Positions 1 to 5,740 of a DNA stretch of 6,499 nt are shown piece by piece. The stretch is from contig UQGG01000109.1 in NCBI GenBank assembly GCA_900540475.1, positions 1 to 6,499 of the forward strand. Direction: 5' to 3'. Position 1 is the stretch's first letter. Every line of letters starts with the position of its first letter. The translations under genes were made by a program, and so were the position numbers. The DNA is from an uncultured Robinsoniella sp. (lineage in GTDB: Bacteria > Bacillota > Clostridia > Lachnospirales > Lachnospiraceae). Below the pieces are notes generated by a model, which did not search any database, was not told the origin of the DNA, and was given only the letters and a program-made list of their open reading frames with translations.

Positions 1-629
1 TCCGGGAAGTCACAGGCATTTTTTTTTTTTCCCCCGGCGCCTGCCAGTAAATCAACGGGAAGATTATTCGTTACACCGCCGTCAACCAGCTGAAAGGTTT
101 CCAGTTTTCTGGGCTGAAAAATTGCCGGAACGGAGGAACTTGCCATCATGATTTCACAAAGTTTTCCGGAGTGTTTCCAAAGGACATGTTCCAATGGATA
201 AGTCCAGGCAAAGTTGGTAAAGACGATGGTATCTCCACTTTCAATATCAACTGCAGGAATCACTGTCTTTATATTGATATCTGATAATGATTGATTGCGG
301 GTGAGCTCACACAGATACTCGGCAAGTTTATTTCCCTTTAACAACCCTGTGAGGGTTACTGTTTTTTTGCATATCATTTGAGGTAATAGTTTCAGAATAT
401 TCTTATAGTCCGGATCCAGATAGGACAAACCGCGGCGGGAGAGATGTGTAACCACATTACACATTTCCGGGATACTCATTCCGGAGGCAAATAGTCCGGC
501 GACAATACTTCCGGCGCTGGTTCCGGCAATGGATGATGGAAGAAGGTGTTCTTCATCCAGAGCTTTCAGCACGCCTACATGTGCCGCTCCTCTTGTGCCG
601 CCTCCGGCCAATGCTAATCCATATTTCAT
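1..629 (-). CDS. Patatin-like phospholipase family protein, 3' part outside window
   Basis: This is a predicted serine acyl hydrolase of the bacterial patatin / RssA-like family, which hydrolyses acyl esters of lipids with a Ser-Asp dyad; the substrate is unknown. The ATG at 629 follows a GGAGG ribosome binding site. About 209 codons are visible and the frame stays open to the window edge, so the C-terminus is missing. I translated it by hand. The N-terminus MKYGLALAGGGTRGAAHVG carries the glycine-rich oxyanion motif (GGGTRG, residues 9-14). GTSAG at 36-40 is the GxSxG nucleophile elbow (Ser38). DGG at 183-185 supplies the catalytic Asp183 and is followed by VTNNLPVDLL, typical of the family. 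No signal peptide or membrane segment is seen, so it is probably cytoplasmic. The coding strand holds a G5A12 run (about residues 200-204) that keeps the frame. The family assignment is secure. Confidence 0.93.
   Translation of the reverse strand, partial: MKYGLALAGGGTRGAAHVGVLKALDEEHLLPSSIAGTSAGSIVAGLFASGMSIPEMCNVVTHLSRRGLSYLDPDYKNILKLLPQMICKKTVTLTGLLKGNKLAEYLCELTRNQSLSDINIKTVIPAVDIESGDTIVFTNFAWTYPLEHVLWKHSGKLCEIMMASSSVPAIFQPRKLETFQLVDGGVTNNLPVDLLAGAGGKKKNACDFP
19..35 (-). repeat. T12C5 homopolymer run inside the patatin gene
   Basis: The plus strand reads twelve T then five C, so the coding strand is G5A12. It encodes Gly-Gly-Lys-Lys-Lys-Asn in the segment between the catalytic DGG motif and the family's following Asp-Phe-Pro-like strand. 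The spacing to the downstream CDFP residues matches the usual family spacing, so the reading frame is intact at this tract length. Runs of this kind are prone to replication slippage and transcriptional slippage. Confidence 0.8.
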
Positions 630-654
630 GAAGCAACCTCCAAATACAAGGGTG

Positions 655-663
655 TGGTATAAT
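655..663 (+). promoter_or_regulatory. Candidate extended -10 promoter reading into the 36-bp array
   Basis: TGGTATAAT is a perfect extended -10 (TGn plus TATAAT). No recognisable -35 lies 16-18 bp upstream, which extended -10 promoters can tolerate. It points toward the repeat array and the MBL gene. It sits just upstream of, and divergent from, the patatin start. If active, the MBL transcript would carry a leader of about 620 nt containing the whole array. This is a sequence match only. Confidence 0.4.
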
Positions 664-730
664 GTATGAGCGGGATGAGGAAAATATGACCGTGAGATAT
701 AGTGGCTTGAGCTCTTGGTGTGCCGTGATG

Positions 731-1256
731 GGAGTTTAGAAAGATGGATTAATATCAAATTTGGAAGAGGTTAGGTTAAGTTGAAATGTTAGATGAAGCT
801 TAGAAAACAAGTTAAGATTAAAAGTTAGATGAAGCTTAGAAAACAAGTTAAGATTAAATGTTAGGTGAAGTTTAGAAGCAAGGTTGAGATTAAATGTCGT
901 ATGAAGATCAGAAGCTAGGTTAATATAAAATGTCGTATGAAGACCAGAAGCTAGGTTAATATTAAATGTCGTATGAAGACCAGAAGCTAGGTTAATATCA
1001 AATGCCGTATGAAGCTCAGAAGCCAGGTTAAGATTAAGTGTTGGATGAAGCTTAGCCAGGTTAAGATTAATGGTTAGATGAAGCTTAAAAGCCAGGTTGA
1101 GATTAAATGTTAGATGAAGTTCAGAAGCCAAGTTAACATTAAAAGTTGAATGAAGCTTAGAAGCTCGATTAAGATTAAAAGTTGAATAAAGCGCAGAAGC
1201 CCAGCTAAATTTAGATGTTTATAAAGCTTAGAATGCAGCATAAAGATAAGAAACAG
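731..1256. repeat. Tandem array of about fourteen 36-bp repeats
   Basis: The period is 36 bp without spacers. Clear units start at 764 (31 bp), 795, 831, 867, 903, 939, 975, 1011, 1047 (33 bp), 1080, 1116 and 1152, all 36 bp unless noted. A degraded 35-bp unit follows at 1188, and worn partial copies lie at 731-763 and 1223-1256. The consensus in two pieces is GAAGCTTAGAAGCYAGGTTA followed by AGATTAAATGTTAGAT. The plus strand is purine-rich and C-poor. Units at 795 and 831 differ at only 2 positions, and those at 939 and 975 also at 2, which indicates recent local duplication. Units 867-1010 share a variant ending TGTCGTAT or similar. The minus strand has one frame open through the array (736-1218), translating to a 12-residue repeat like LNLASKLHLTFN. 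It has no ATG start or ribosome binding site, so I do not call it a gene. Apart from the candidate promoter at 655-663 and the MBL ribosome binding site, I see nothing else between 630 and 1287. Confidence 0.93.
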
Positions 1257-1287
1257 AATAATACTGTCAGTTTGGAGGTATAAGGAA

Positions 1288-2094
1288 ATGAGATTAAAGG
1301 TTCTGGTTGATAACAATACTTATATTGACCAATATTATAAAGGGGAGCCTGGGGTTTGTTATTATATTGAGGATGGAGATAAGCGCATTTTATTTGACAC
1401 CGGGTATTCCGATGTCTTGATCACAAATGCCGGAGAGATGGGGATCAACCTGGATAAGCTGACGCATATTGTATTTTCTCACGGGCACAATGACCATACC
1501 AGAGGTTATAAATTTCTTGTACAGCAGTATTCGTTACCGGATGTTAAAATTCTTGCACATCCCGATTGTTTCAAACCCAAAAGAGAGGGGGCAGAGGATA
1601 TCGGGGCGCCGTTCTCTAATGAGGAAATGAAAAAAAACGGCAGCCTGATGTTGTCAAAGACTCCTCTCCGGTTAAGTGATAATCTGACTTTCCTGGGAGA
1701 AATCCCCTCTCTCAATGACTTTGAGAAGAGGGCTGACATCGGTGAACAAAACAGCGGTGGTGTGTGGAATGCGGATAAAGTGATGGATGATTCTGCTCTT
1801 GTGTATCAGTCCGGGATGGGGCTGTTTATTATTACCGGGTGTTCCCACAGCGGTATCTGCAATATCATTGAGTATAGTAAACAGGTATGCAAGGATAACA
1901 GGATTCTGGGGGTACTGGGAGGATTTCACATATTTGATACGGATATGCGTTTCGAAAAAACTATGGAATACTTTATGGAAAATCAAGTGGAAAAAATTTA
2001 TCCCTGTCACTGTGTTTCCTTTCATGCCAGGGCAAAAATGAATGAATTACTTGAGGTCTACGAGGTTGGGGTAGGTTTAGAATTATTATTATGA
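1288..2094 (+). CDS. MBL-fold metallohydrolase (COG1237-type)
   Basis: This 268-residue protein of the metallo-beta-lactamase superfamily is probably a cytoplasmic di-metal hydrolase. Its substrate cannot be read from sequence; relatives are often labelled dihydropteroate-synthase-like or 'beta-lactamase superfamily II' hydrolases. The signature HGHNDH at 65-70 gives metal ligands His65, His67, Asp69 and His70. Further conserved blocks are LFDTG at 35-40, DDSALV at 167-172, TGCSHSG at 183-189 (His187, likely ligand), GGFH at 211-214 and PCHC at 239-242 (His241). These blocks and their order match the COG1237 subgroup rather than true beta-lactamases. There is no signal peptide. The ATG is preceded by GGAGG (1274-1278) at 9-nt spacing, which fixes the start. 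No terminator separates it from the downstream phosphatidyltransferase gene, so the two are probably co-transcribed. Its upstream region is the 36-bp array. Confidence 0.9.
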   Translation: MRLKVLVDNNTYIDQYYKGEPGVCYYIEDGDKRILFDTGYSDVLITNAGEMGINLDKLTHIVFSHGHNDHTRGYKFLVQQYSLPDVKILAHPDCFKPKREGAEDIGAPFSNEEMKKNGSLMLSKTPLRLSDNLTFLGEIPSLNDFEKRADIGEQNSGGVWNADKVMDDSALVYQSGMGLFIITGCSHSGICNIIEYSKQVCKDNRILGVLGGFHIFDTDMRFEKTMEYFMENQVEKIYPCHCVSFHARAKMNELLEVYEVGVGLELLL

Positions 2095-2118
2095 ACTTAA
2101 AAGTTAGTTAAGACTTTA
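2091..2118. repeat. Possible solitary degenerate copy of the 36-bp repeat
   Basis: The bases from the MBL stop codon onward (ATGAACTTAAAAGTTAG, then TTAAGA) align with the array unit at about 1078-1106 (ATGAAGCTTAAAAGCCAGG, then TTGAGA). The alignment needs two single-base gaps and matches roughly 22 of 29 positions. If real, a repeat unit lies on each side of the MBL gene. The sequence is AT-rich, so chance similarity is possible. Confidence 0.3.
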
Positions 2119-2170
2119 CCGCAATCGCAATAGTTGTAAAAATTTGCAGCATTAGAATGGATTGGTGAGA

Positions 2171-2704
2171 ATGATAAAAATAGTACCGAATGCTATTTCG
2201 ATGCTTAGAATCATGCTATCACTTTGGATGATAGTTCTTCTGAAGGAGCCGGGAACAACATTTTGGATTCTGTATGTTATCTGCGGTTTCAGTGATTTGG
2301 CTGACGGATGGATTGCTAGGAGATACCGGGTGACCAGCAGATCAGGTGAAGTACTGGACAGTATCGGGGATGTAATGATGATTGGAACATCCGGATATTT
2401 GGTGCTTAAGTCTGTCATCATTCCGGGATGGCTATGGATATGTCTATTCATCATTGCCGGCATACGTATACTTAGCTTGATTGTGGGGTATATCAGATTT
2501 GGTACCTGGGCAACCATTCATACGTATGCAAACAAAGCAGCCGGTCTGGTATTGTTTATCGGGCTTCCGTTTTATGTTCACTGGGGATGGAATTCCGTTG
2601 TGATATTGATGTGTGTAGTGGCAGCGGTTTCTGCTATAGAAGAATTGGTTATTCAGTTGTCAGCAGATAAATTAAATCGAAATACGCCTGGAATATGGAG
2701 ATAA
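2171..2704 (+). CDS. CDP-alcohol phosphatidyltransferase family membrane protein
   Basis: This integral membrane enzyme is predicted to transfer a phosphatidyl group from CDP-diacylglycerol to an alcohol acceptor, as PgsA does with glycerol-3-phosphate. The acceptor here is not determinable. The family motif DxxDGxxARx8Gx3Dx3D is complete. Numbered from the ATG at 2171, the residues are Asp42, Asp45, Gly46, Ala49, Arg50, Gly59, Asp63 and Asp67. The opening MIKIVPNAISMLRI is typical of the family, and about five to six hydrophobic segments span the protein. The length (177 residues) fits PgsA-like proteins. The start is uncertain: in-frame TTG (2162) and GTG (2165) lie just upstream and no strong ribosome binding site favours any of the three; I chose ATG from the family N-terminus. 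It sits 76 bp after the MBL gene without a terminator between. A cell would be expected to have pgsA elsewhere, so this may be a paralogue. Confidence 0.88.
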   Translation: MIKIVPNAISMLRIMLSLWMIVLLKEPGTTFWILYVICGFSDLADGWIARRYRVTSRSGEVLDSIGDVMMIGTSGYLVLKSVIIPGWLWICLFIIAGIRILSLIVGYIRFGTWATIHTYANKAAGLVLFIGLPFYVHWGWNSVVILMCVVAAVSAIEELVIQLSADKLNRNTPGIWR

Positions 2705-2739
2705 CCCTCATTCATTTTTTGGATGAGGGTTATCTTTTT
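2699..2739 (+). terminator. Rho-independent terminator overlapping the phosphatidyltransferase stop codon
   Basis: AGATAACCCTCA (2699-2710) pairs perfectly with TGAGGGTTATCT (2724-2735). The stem can extend three more pairs inward, one of them G-U, leaving a 7-nt loop. A run of T (2735-2739) follows. The TAA stop at 2702-2704 lies inside the left arm. It ends the MBL-phosphatidyltransferase transcript six bases before the tetR -35 box. Confidence 0.93.
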
Positions 2740-2744
2740 AATTG

Positions 2745-2773
2745 TTGACAAAACATTGTTCTGTTGCTATAAT
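2745..2773 (+). promoter_or_regulatory. Consensus sigma-A-type promoter of the tetR-hydrolase operon
   Basis: TTGACA (2745-2750) and TATAAT (2768-2773) are separated by exactly 17 bp. A TG at 2765-2766 adds an extended -10. All promoter elements match consensus, so it should be very strong unless repressed, which fits the overlapping operators. Transcription would begin near 2780. Confidence 0.93.
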
Positions 2774-2794
2774 GACCACAGAACAATGTTTTGT
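2748..2794. promoter_or_regulatory. Twin palindromic operator for the TetR-family repressor
   Basis: ACAAAACATTGTTCTGT (2748-2764) is the exact reverse complement of ACAGAACAATGTTTTGT (2778-2794), with 13 bp between them that include the -10 box. Each 17-mer is also nearly self-palindromic (ACARAACAnTGTTYTGT; one mismatched symmetric pair on each side plus the central base). The centres are 30 bp apart, about three helical turns, so two repressor dimers could sit on the same face. The left site covers the end of the -35 and the spacer. The right site covers the likely transcription start. Binding by the adjacent TetR protein is inferred from position and symmetry. Confidence 0.85.
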
Positions 2795-2803
2795 AGATGA
2801 GAA

Positions 2804-2809
2804 AGGAGG
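2804..2809 (+). promoter_or_regulatory. Ribosome binding site fixing the tetR start at 2815
   Basis: AGGAGG lies 5 nt before the ATG at 2815. An in-frame ATG at 2797 would add six residues. That upstream ATG has no ribosome binding site, sits only about 17 nt after the predicted transcription start, and would place this AGGAGG inside the coding sequence. Confidence 0.85.
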
Positions 2810-2814
2810 GCAAT

Positions 2815-3402
2815 ATGACCCGAATTGTAAAAGCGCCGGATGTAAGGCGGCAGGAACTGATAGGAATAGCCCTGAAACAATTTTTAGAAAATGGATATGA
2901 AAAGACGTCCATACGTTCAATTTTGAAAGAAGCGGATGGGGAAATAGGTATGTTTTATCACTATTTTGAATCCAAGAATGAGATATACGAAGCAGCTTTA
3001 GAACATTACAACGAAAAATACATTGCTAAAATGACGGAGATTATCAATGCTCCCGGTTTGGGTTTTCATGAGAAGCTGAATCAAATCTTTACCCTGCTGC
3101 CAGGCTCTCTCAGCGAATACAGTCTGATGCATAGCGAAAAAGTGAATCCCGATATTATGACTATATTGCATGGAAGAACATTGTTAAAAATGGTTCCCTT
3201 GTTTGAACAGTTGATTCGGGAAGGGTTAGATGCGCATATTATGAATGCACCTGTTCCCAACATTCATTTGCTGAGTCAATTTATACTTTTTGGTATAAGC
3301 TCAATTATACACGATAGTGAAGTGAATACCATGGAAGAAAAATACAGCAATATCAGAGCGCTTCTTTCTAAAATACTGGATGGGGATATGGGAGAAGCAT
3401 GA
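2815..3402 (+). CDS. TetR/AcrR-family transcriptional repressor
   Basis: This is a 195-residue one-domain-plus-ligand-domain regulator. Residues about 9-60 form the TetR DNA-binding region: RRQELIGIALKQFLENGYEKT leads into the helix-turn-helix around 31-50 and ends in the hallmark FYHYFESKNEIYEAAL. The C-terminal two thirds is helical and divergent, as expected for the ligand-binding and dimerisation domain, so the effector cannot be predicted. The gene lies directly behind a consensus promoter overlapped by two palindromes, which points to autorepression. The alpha/beta hydrolase gene follows 107 bp later on the same strand with no terminator between, so the regulator probably controls that enzyme too. 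The stop codon (TGA, 3400-3402) falls inside the first unit of the A-rich mini-repeat. Confidence 0.93.
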   Translation: MTRIVKAPDVRRQELIGIALKQFLENGYEKTSIRSILKEADGEIGMFYHYFESKNEIYEAALEHYNEKYIAKMTEIINAPGLGFHEKLNQIFTLLPGSLSEYSLMHSEKVNPDIMTILHGRTLLKMVPLFEQLIREGLDAHIMNAPVPNIHLLSQFILFGISSIIHDSEVNTMEEKYSNIRALLSKILDGDMGEA

Positions 3403-3479
3403 AAGAACAAATATGAAAGTAAAATATGAAAGTAAAATATCGAAGAACAAATATAAAAGAACAGATATAAAAAAACAAA
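3398..3479. repeat. Six-unit A-rich tandem repeat (13-14 bp) between tetR and the hydrolase gene
   Basis: Successive units are CATGAAAGAACAAA (3398), TATGAAAGTAAAA (3412 and again 3425, identical), TATCGAAGAACAAA (3438), TATAAAAGAACAGA (3452) and TATAAAAAAACAAA (3466). The array begins at the tetR stop codon and ends 12 bp before the hydrolase ribosome binding site. The plus strand is purine-rich, with almost no C or G, so the transcript here would be unstructured. It is unrelated to the 36-bp array. Confidence 0.8.
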
Positions 3480-3509
3480 TTGTAATTTAATAGGAGGAGG
3501 TAGTGTAAT

Positions 3510-4658
3510 ATGATGAATTTTCCGGTAGGATTTTATGATTTTCATAAAGATACAGCTTTTAATTTCCAACTGAACAGATTTTATTCATTCGGATGCCTGA
3601 GCTATGATACAATTGCAGAAATAAGTAAAGAGTTAACGGATTTTGACAGCTGGTTCCAGTCCTTTAGCAGCAGAGTCGAGACATTTCACAATAATGGGGA
3701 TTTGGTCGCTTCGGCAACATGTCTGCGCGCGGCTTTGTTTTTCATGCTGGACGATCATGGTGACGTGAATAAACAGATGCAAAAAACACAGCTCTATGAG
3801 CAATGCATGAACGAATATCAGGCAGCTTATAAAGATGCCGGCCTGACATATGTCAATGTCCCTTTTGAATCCGGTTACTTTCCCGTTATATACAAGTGCC
3901 ATACCAATGAAAGCAAAGGTGACATTGTCGTACACGGAGGATACGATTCTTTTATTCAGGAACTGATTCCACTTGTACAGTATATTTACTTCAATGGATA
4001 CAATGTTTACATATTTGAGGGATTTGGCCAGGGTGAGGTTTTAAACAGATGCGGCTTGAAAATGAAACCGGAATGGGAGATCTGCACAAAAGTAATTTTG
4101 GATTATTTCCGGTTAAAGGAAGTGACTTTAATTGGAATATCTCTAGGCGGATATCTTGCGGCGCGTGCGGCTGCTTATGAGGATCGCATTAAGAGGGTGG
4201 TGCTGTACGATTTAATTTATGATTTTTACGGAGCGGTCTTAGTTAAAGCACCGGATGAGCTTAAGAATCTGATTAATCATTTAATGGATATTCCGGATAG
4301 CCCAAAGTGGAAAAGTATCGAAGCATTAATGCAAGCAAACCCGTTTTCCCTTTGGCTGTTTCAGCAAGGCCAGGAGGTGTTTGGCAATATCACAAACCTT
4401 TATGATTATTATAAATGCATTAAGAATTACAATACCATAGAAATATCGCCGTTGATACAGCAGGATGTATTGGTTCTCGCAGGCGAGGAAGACATCTATA
4501 CCGCTTATTTTGAACAACAGAGGAAGGCTCTGACAAATGCAAAATCAGTGGTCGGCAGGATTTTCACGAAAGAAGAAAATGCATCACATCACTGTCAGGT
4601 TGGGAATCTGCAATTAGCTATGGATTATATTCTAACCTGGATAGCCTCCAATTCTTAA
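3510..4658 (+). CDS. Alpha/beta-fold hydrolase with N-terminal helical extension
   Basis: This 382-residue predicted serine hydrolase has an unknown substrate. Residues 1 to about 130 form an extension rich in helix-forming residues. The hydrolase core then shows HGG at 142-144 (oxyanion loop), GISLGG at 209-214 (nucleophile Ser211), AGEED at 324-328 (acid, likely Asp328) and ASHHCQ at 358-363 (catalytic His360 or His361). Together these complete the Ser-Asp-His triad. The layout recalls the FrsA / 2,6-dihydropseudooxynicotine hydrolase type, an inference from architecture only. No signal peptide is seen. A strong GGAGGAGG ribosome binding site (3493-3500) precedes the ATG at 3510; a second ATG follows immediately. 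It probably shares the tetR promoter, so its expression is likely released when the repressor binds its ligand, which may be the enzyme's substrate or a related compound. It ends at a hairpin shared with the convergent deacetylase gene. Confidence 0.88.
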   Translation: MMNFPVGFYDFHKDTAFNFQLNRFYSFGCLSYDTIAEISKELTDFDSWFQSFSSRVETFHNNGDLVASATCLRAALFFMLDDHGDVNKQMQKTQLYEQCMNEYQAAYKDAGLTYVNVPFESGYFPVIYKCHTNESKGDIVVHGGYDSFIQELIPLVQYIYFNGYNVYIFEGFGQGEVLNRCGLKMKPEWEICTKVILDYFRLKEVTLIGISLGGYLAARAAAYEDRIKRVVLYDLIYDFYGAVLVKAPDELKNLINHLMDIPDSPKWKSIEALMQANPFSLWLFQQGQEVFGNITNLYDYYKCIKNYNTIEISPLIQQDVLVLAGEEDIYTAYFEQQRKALTNAKSVVGRIFTKEENASHHCQVGNLQLAMDYILTWIASNS

Positions 4659-4660
4659 TG

Positions 4661-4700
4661 CAAAGAAGCAAGGCGTAATGGACCTTGCTTCTTTGTTTAT
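4661..4700. terminator. Terminator hairpin between convergent genes
   Basis: CAAAGAAGCAAGG (4661-4673) pairs perfectly with CCTTGCTTCTTTG (4683-4695) around a 9-nt loop. On the plus strand the stem ends in a T-rich stretch (TTCTTTGTTTAT), giving a good terminator for the hydrolase operon. The symmetrical stem also lies 11 nt past the stop of the minus-strand deacetylase. Its minus-strand T run is weaker, so action in that direction is likely but less certain. Confidence 0.85.
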
Positions 4701-4705
4701 ATAGA

Positions 4706-5548
4706 TCACTGAGCCAACTGATCCAGCGACTTAAAGGTATAACCCATTTCTTCCCACTTGGTCAGGAGTTCATCCATAATATCAGCATTAGTTTTCGAGG
4801 TGCTGTGCAGGAGAACAACGGCTCCCGGATGGATTCTGCCAAGGAGCTTTTTAAAGGCCTCTTCCTTAGTGGGCTGTTTATCCTGGTACCAGTCAACATA
4901 AGCCAGGCTCCAGAAAAATGTTTTATATCCCAGTTCCTGGGCCATTTTTAAGTTGCTTTCACTGTATTTACCCTGTGGCGGACGGTAGAATTTTGTTAGC
5001 GGCTGACCAACGGTATCCTGATAGAGTTTCTCAAGATCCTGTATTTCCTTGGAAAAGGACTCCATGGTTGACATTTTTGACATATCAGGATGATGATAGG
5101 TATGATTTCCCACAGTGTGGCCATCTGCAACCATTCGTTTGACCAGATCAGGGCTGGTGGAAAGGAAGTTACCCACAATAAAAAAGGTTGCCGGAGCATT
5201 ATGTTTTTTCAGGGCATCTAAAATTGCGGATGTATTCCCATTTTCATACCCTGCGTCAAATGTCAGATACAGTACCTTCTCGGTGGTATCTTCTGCATAG
5301 TATGTATCGTATTTTTTCAGCTCCTCAAATGTTGCGTTTGCCACAGGCGGCTTTCCCTCTTCCTGGAAGCTGAGCCCCCAGTTTCCTTCCGCTGAGGACT
5401 GAATGGAGGTGCTGACTGTGCTGTCTACAATTCTGGCGGCAAAATGACCAGCCAGAAATGCCGCCACAAATAGAAACGCGTATTTTGCCAGTTTTTTACA
5501 AAGTGCGTGATTAATCTTAAACTTAATCATATACATTCCCAAATTCAT
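4706..5548 (-). CDS. pdaA: PdaA-type polysaccharide deacetylase (peptidoglycan de-N-acetylase)
   Basis: This NodB-fold (CE4) enzyme of 280 residues resembles Bacillus PdaA, which de-N-acetylates muramic acid on the way to muramic delta-lactam in spore cortex. A hydrophobic segment at about 24-39 acts as a membrane anchor or uncleaved signal, placing the enzyme outside the membrane. CE4 motifs follow in order: TFDAGYENG at 96-104, HTYHH at 149-153 (metal ligands His149 and His153), RPPQG at 189-193, VDW at 218-220 and LLHS at 246-249. The HPGAVVLLHSTSKTNA stretch and the final YTFKSLDQL are PdaA-like. Motif 1 has Ala99 where canonical CE4 enzymes have the second Asp (TFDDG) and Bacillus PdaA has Asn. 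The start is uncertain: ATG 5548 lacks a ribosome binding site, while in-frame ATG 5530 has GGGA six nt upstream and would give 274 residues. The gene suggests a spore former. Confidence 0.88.
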   Translation of the reverse strand: MNLGMYMIKFKINHALCKKLAKYAFLFVAAFLAGHFAARIVDSTVSTSIQSSAEGNWGLSFQEEGKPPVANATFEELKKYDTYYAEDTTEKVLYLTFDAGYENGNTSAILDALKKHNAPATFFIVGNFLSTSPDLVKRMVADGHTVGNHTYHHPDMSKMSTMESFSKEIQDLEKLYQDTVGQPLTKFYRPPQGKYSESNLKMAQELGYKTFFWSLAYVDWYQDKQPTKEEAFKKLLGRIHPGAVVLLHSTSKTNADIMDELLTKWEEMGYTFKSLDQLAQ

Positions 5549-5705
5549 TTTGTTCTATATATATTGGAGAAACAACGGAATCATGACTGTTTTGATGAAA
5601 TGGCTGCTTGCTGTGAAATGGTGAGGAAGTGCTTACGCTACGGACAGACGAAAAATCTGTAAGATCTGATCGGTTATAGTTGATTTATGGGCGCAGGTAA
5701 GATAT

Positions 5706-5713
5706 GCTAAAAT
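5706..5713 (+). promoter_or_regulatory. Candidate extended -10 for the QueG-like gene
   Basis: TGC plus TAAAAT (5708-5713) forms an extended -10 about 40 bp before the start codon. TTGATT (5680-5685) resembles a -35 but the 22-bp spacer is too long, so only the -10 is supported. The rest of the 5549-5752 divergent intergenic region shows no clear hairpin or operator. A TATATA run near 5556-5565 could serve the minus-strand deacetylase. Confidence 0.35.
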
Positions 5714-5740
5714 GAATAGTTCATATTTTATAACGTGTAA

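Noticed and set aside
736..1131. 131-codon minus-strand protein gene starting at TTG 1131
   Set aside because: The start is a TTG with no ribosome binding site inside a repeat, and the open frame follows from the repeat period. It is kept as a finding rather than a gene.
731..1256. 36-bp repeats interpreted as a CRISPR array
   Set aside because: The unit length is CRISPR-like, but the repeats abut with no unique spacers, vary between copies, and no cas gene is present.
1110..1316. Minus-strand frame covering the array end and the MBL start
   Set aside because: It is a repeat-derived frame overlapping the MBL start and ribosome binding site, with leucine- and isoleucine-rich low-complexity product.
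2797..2814. Upstream ATG for the TetR gene
   Set aside because: It has no ribosome binding site, lies close to the predicted transcription start, and would put the strong AGGAGG inside the coding sequence.
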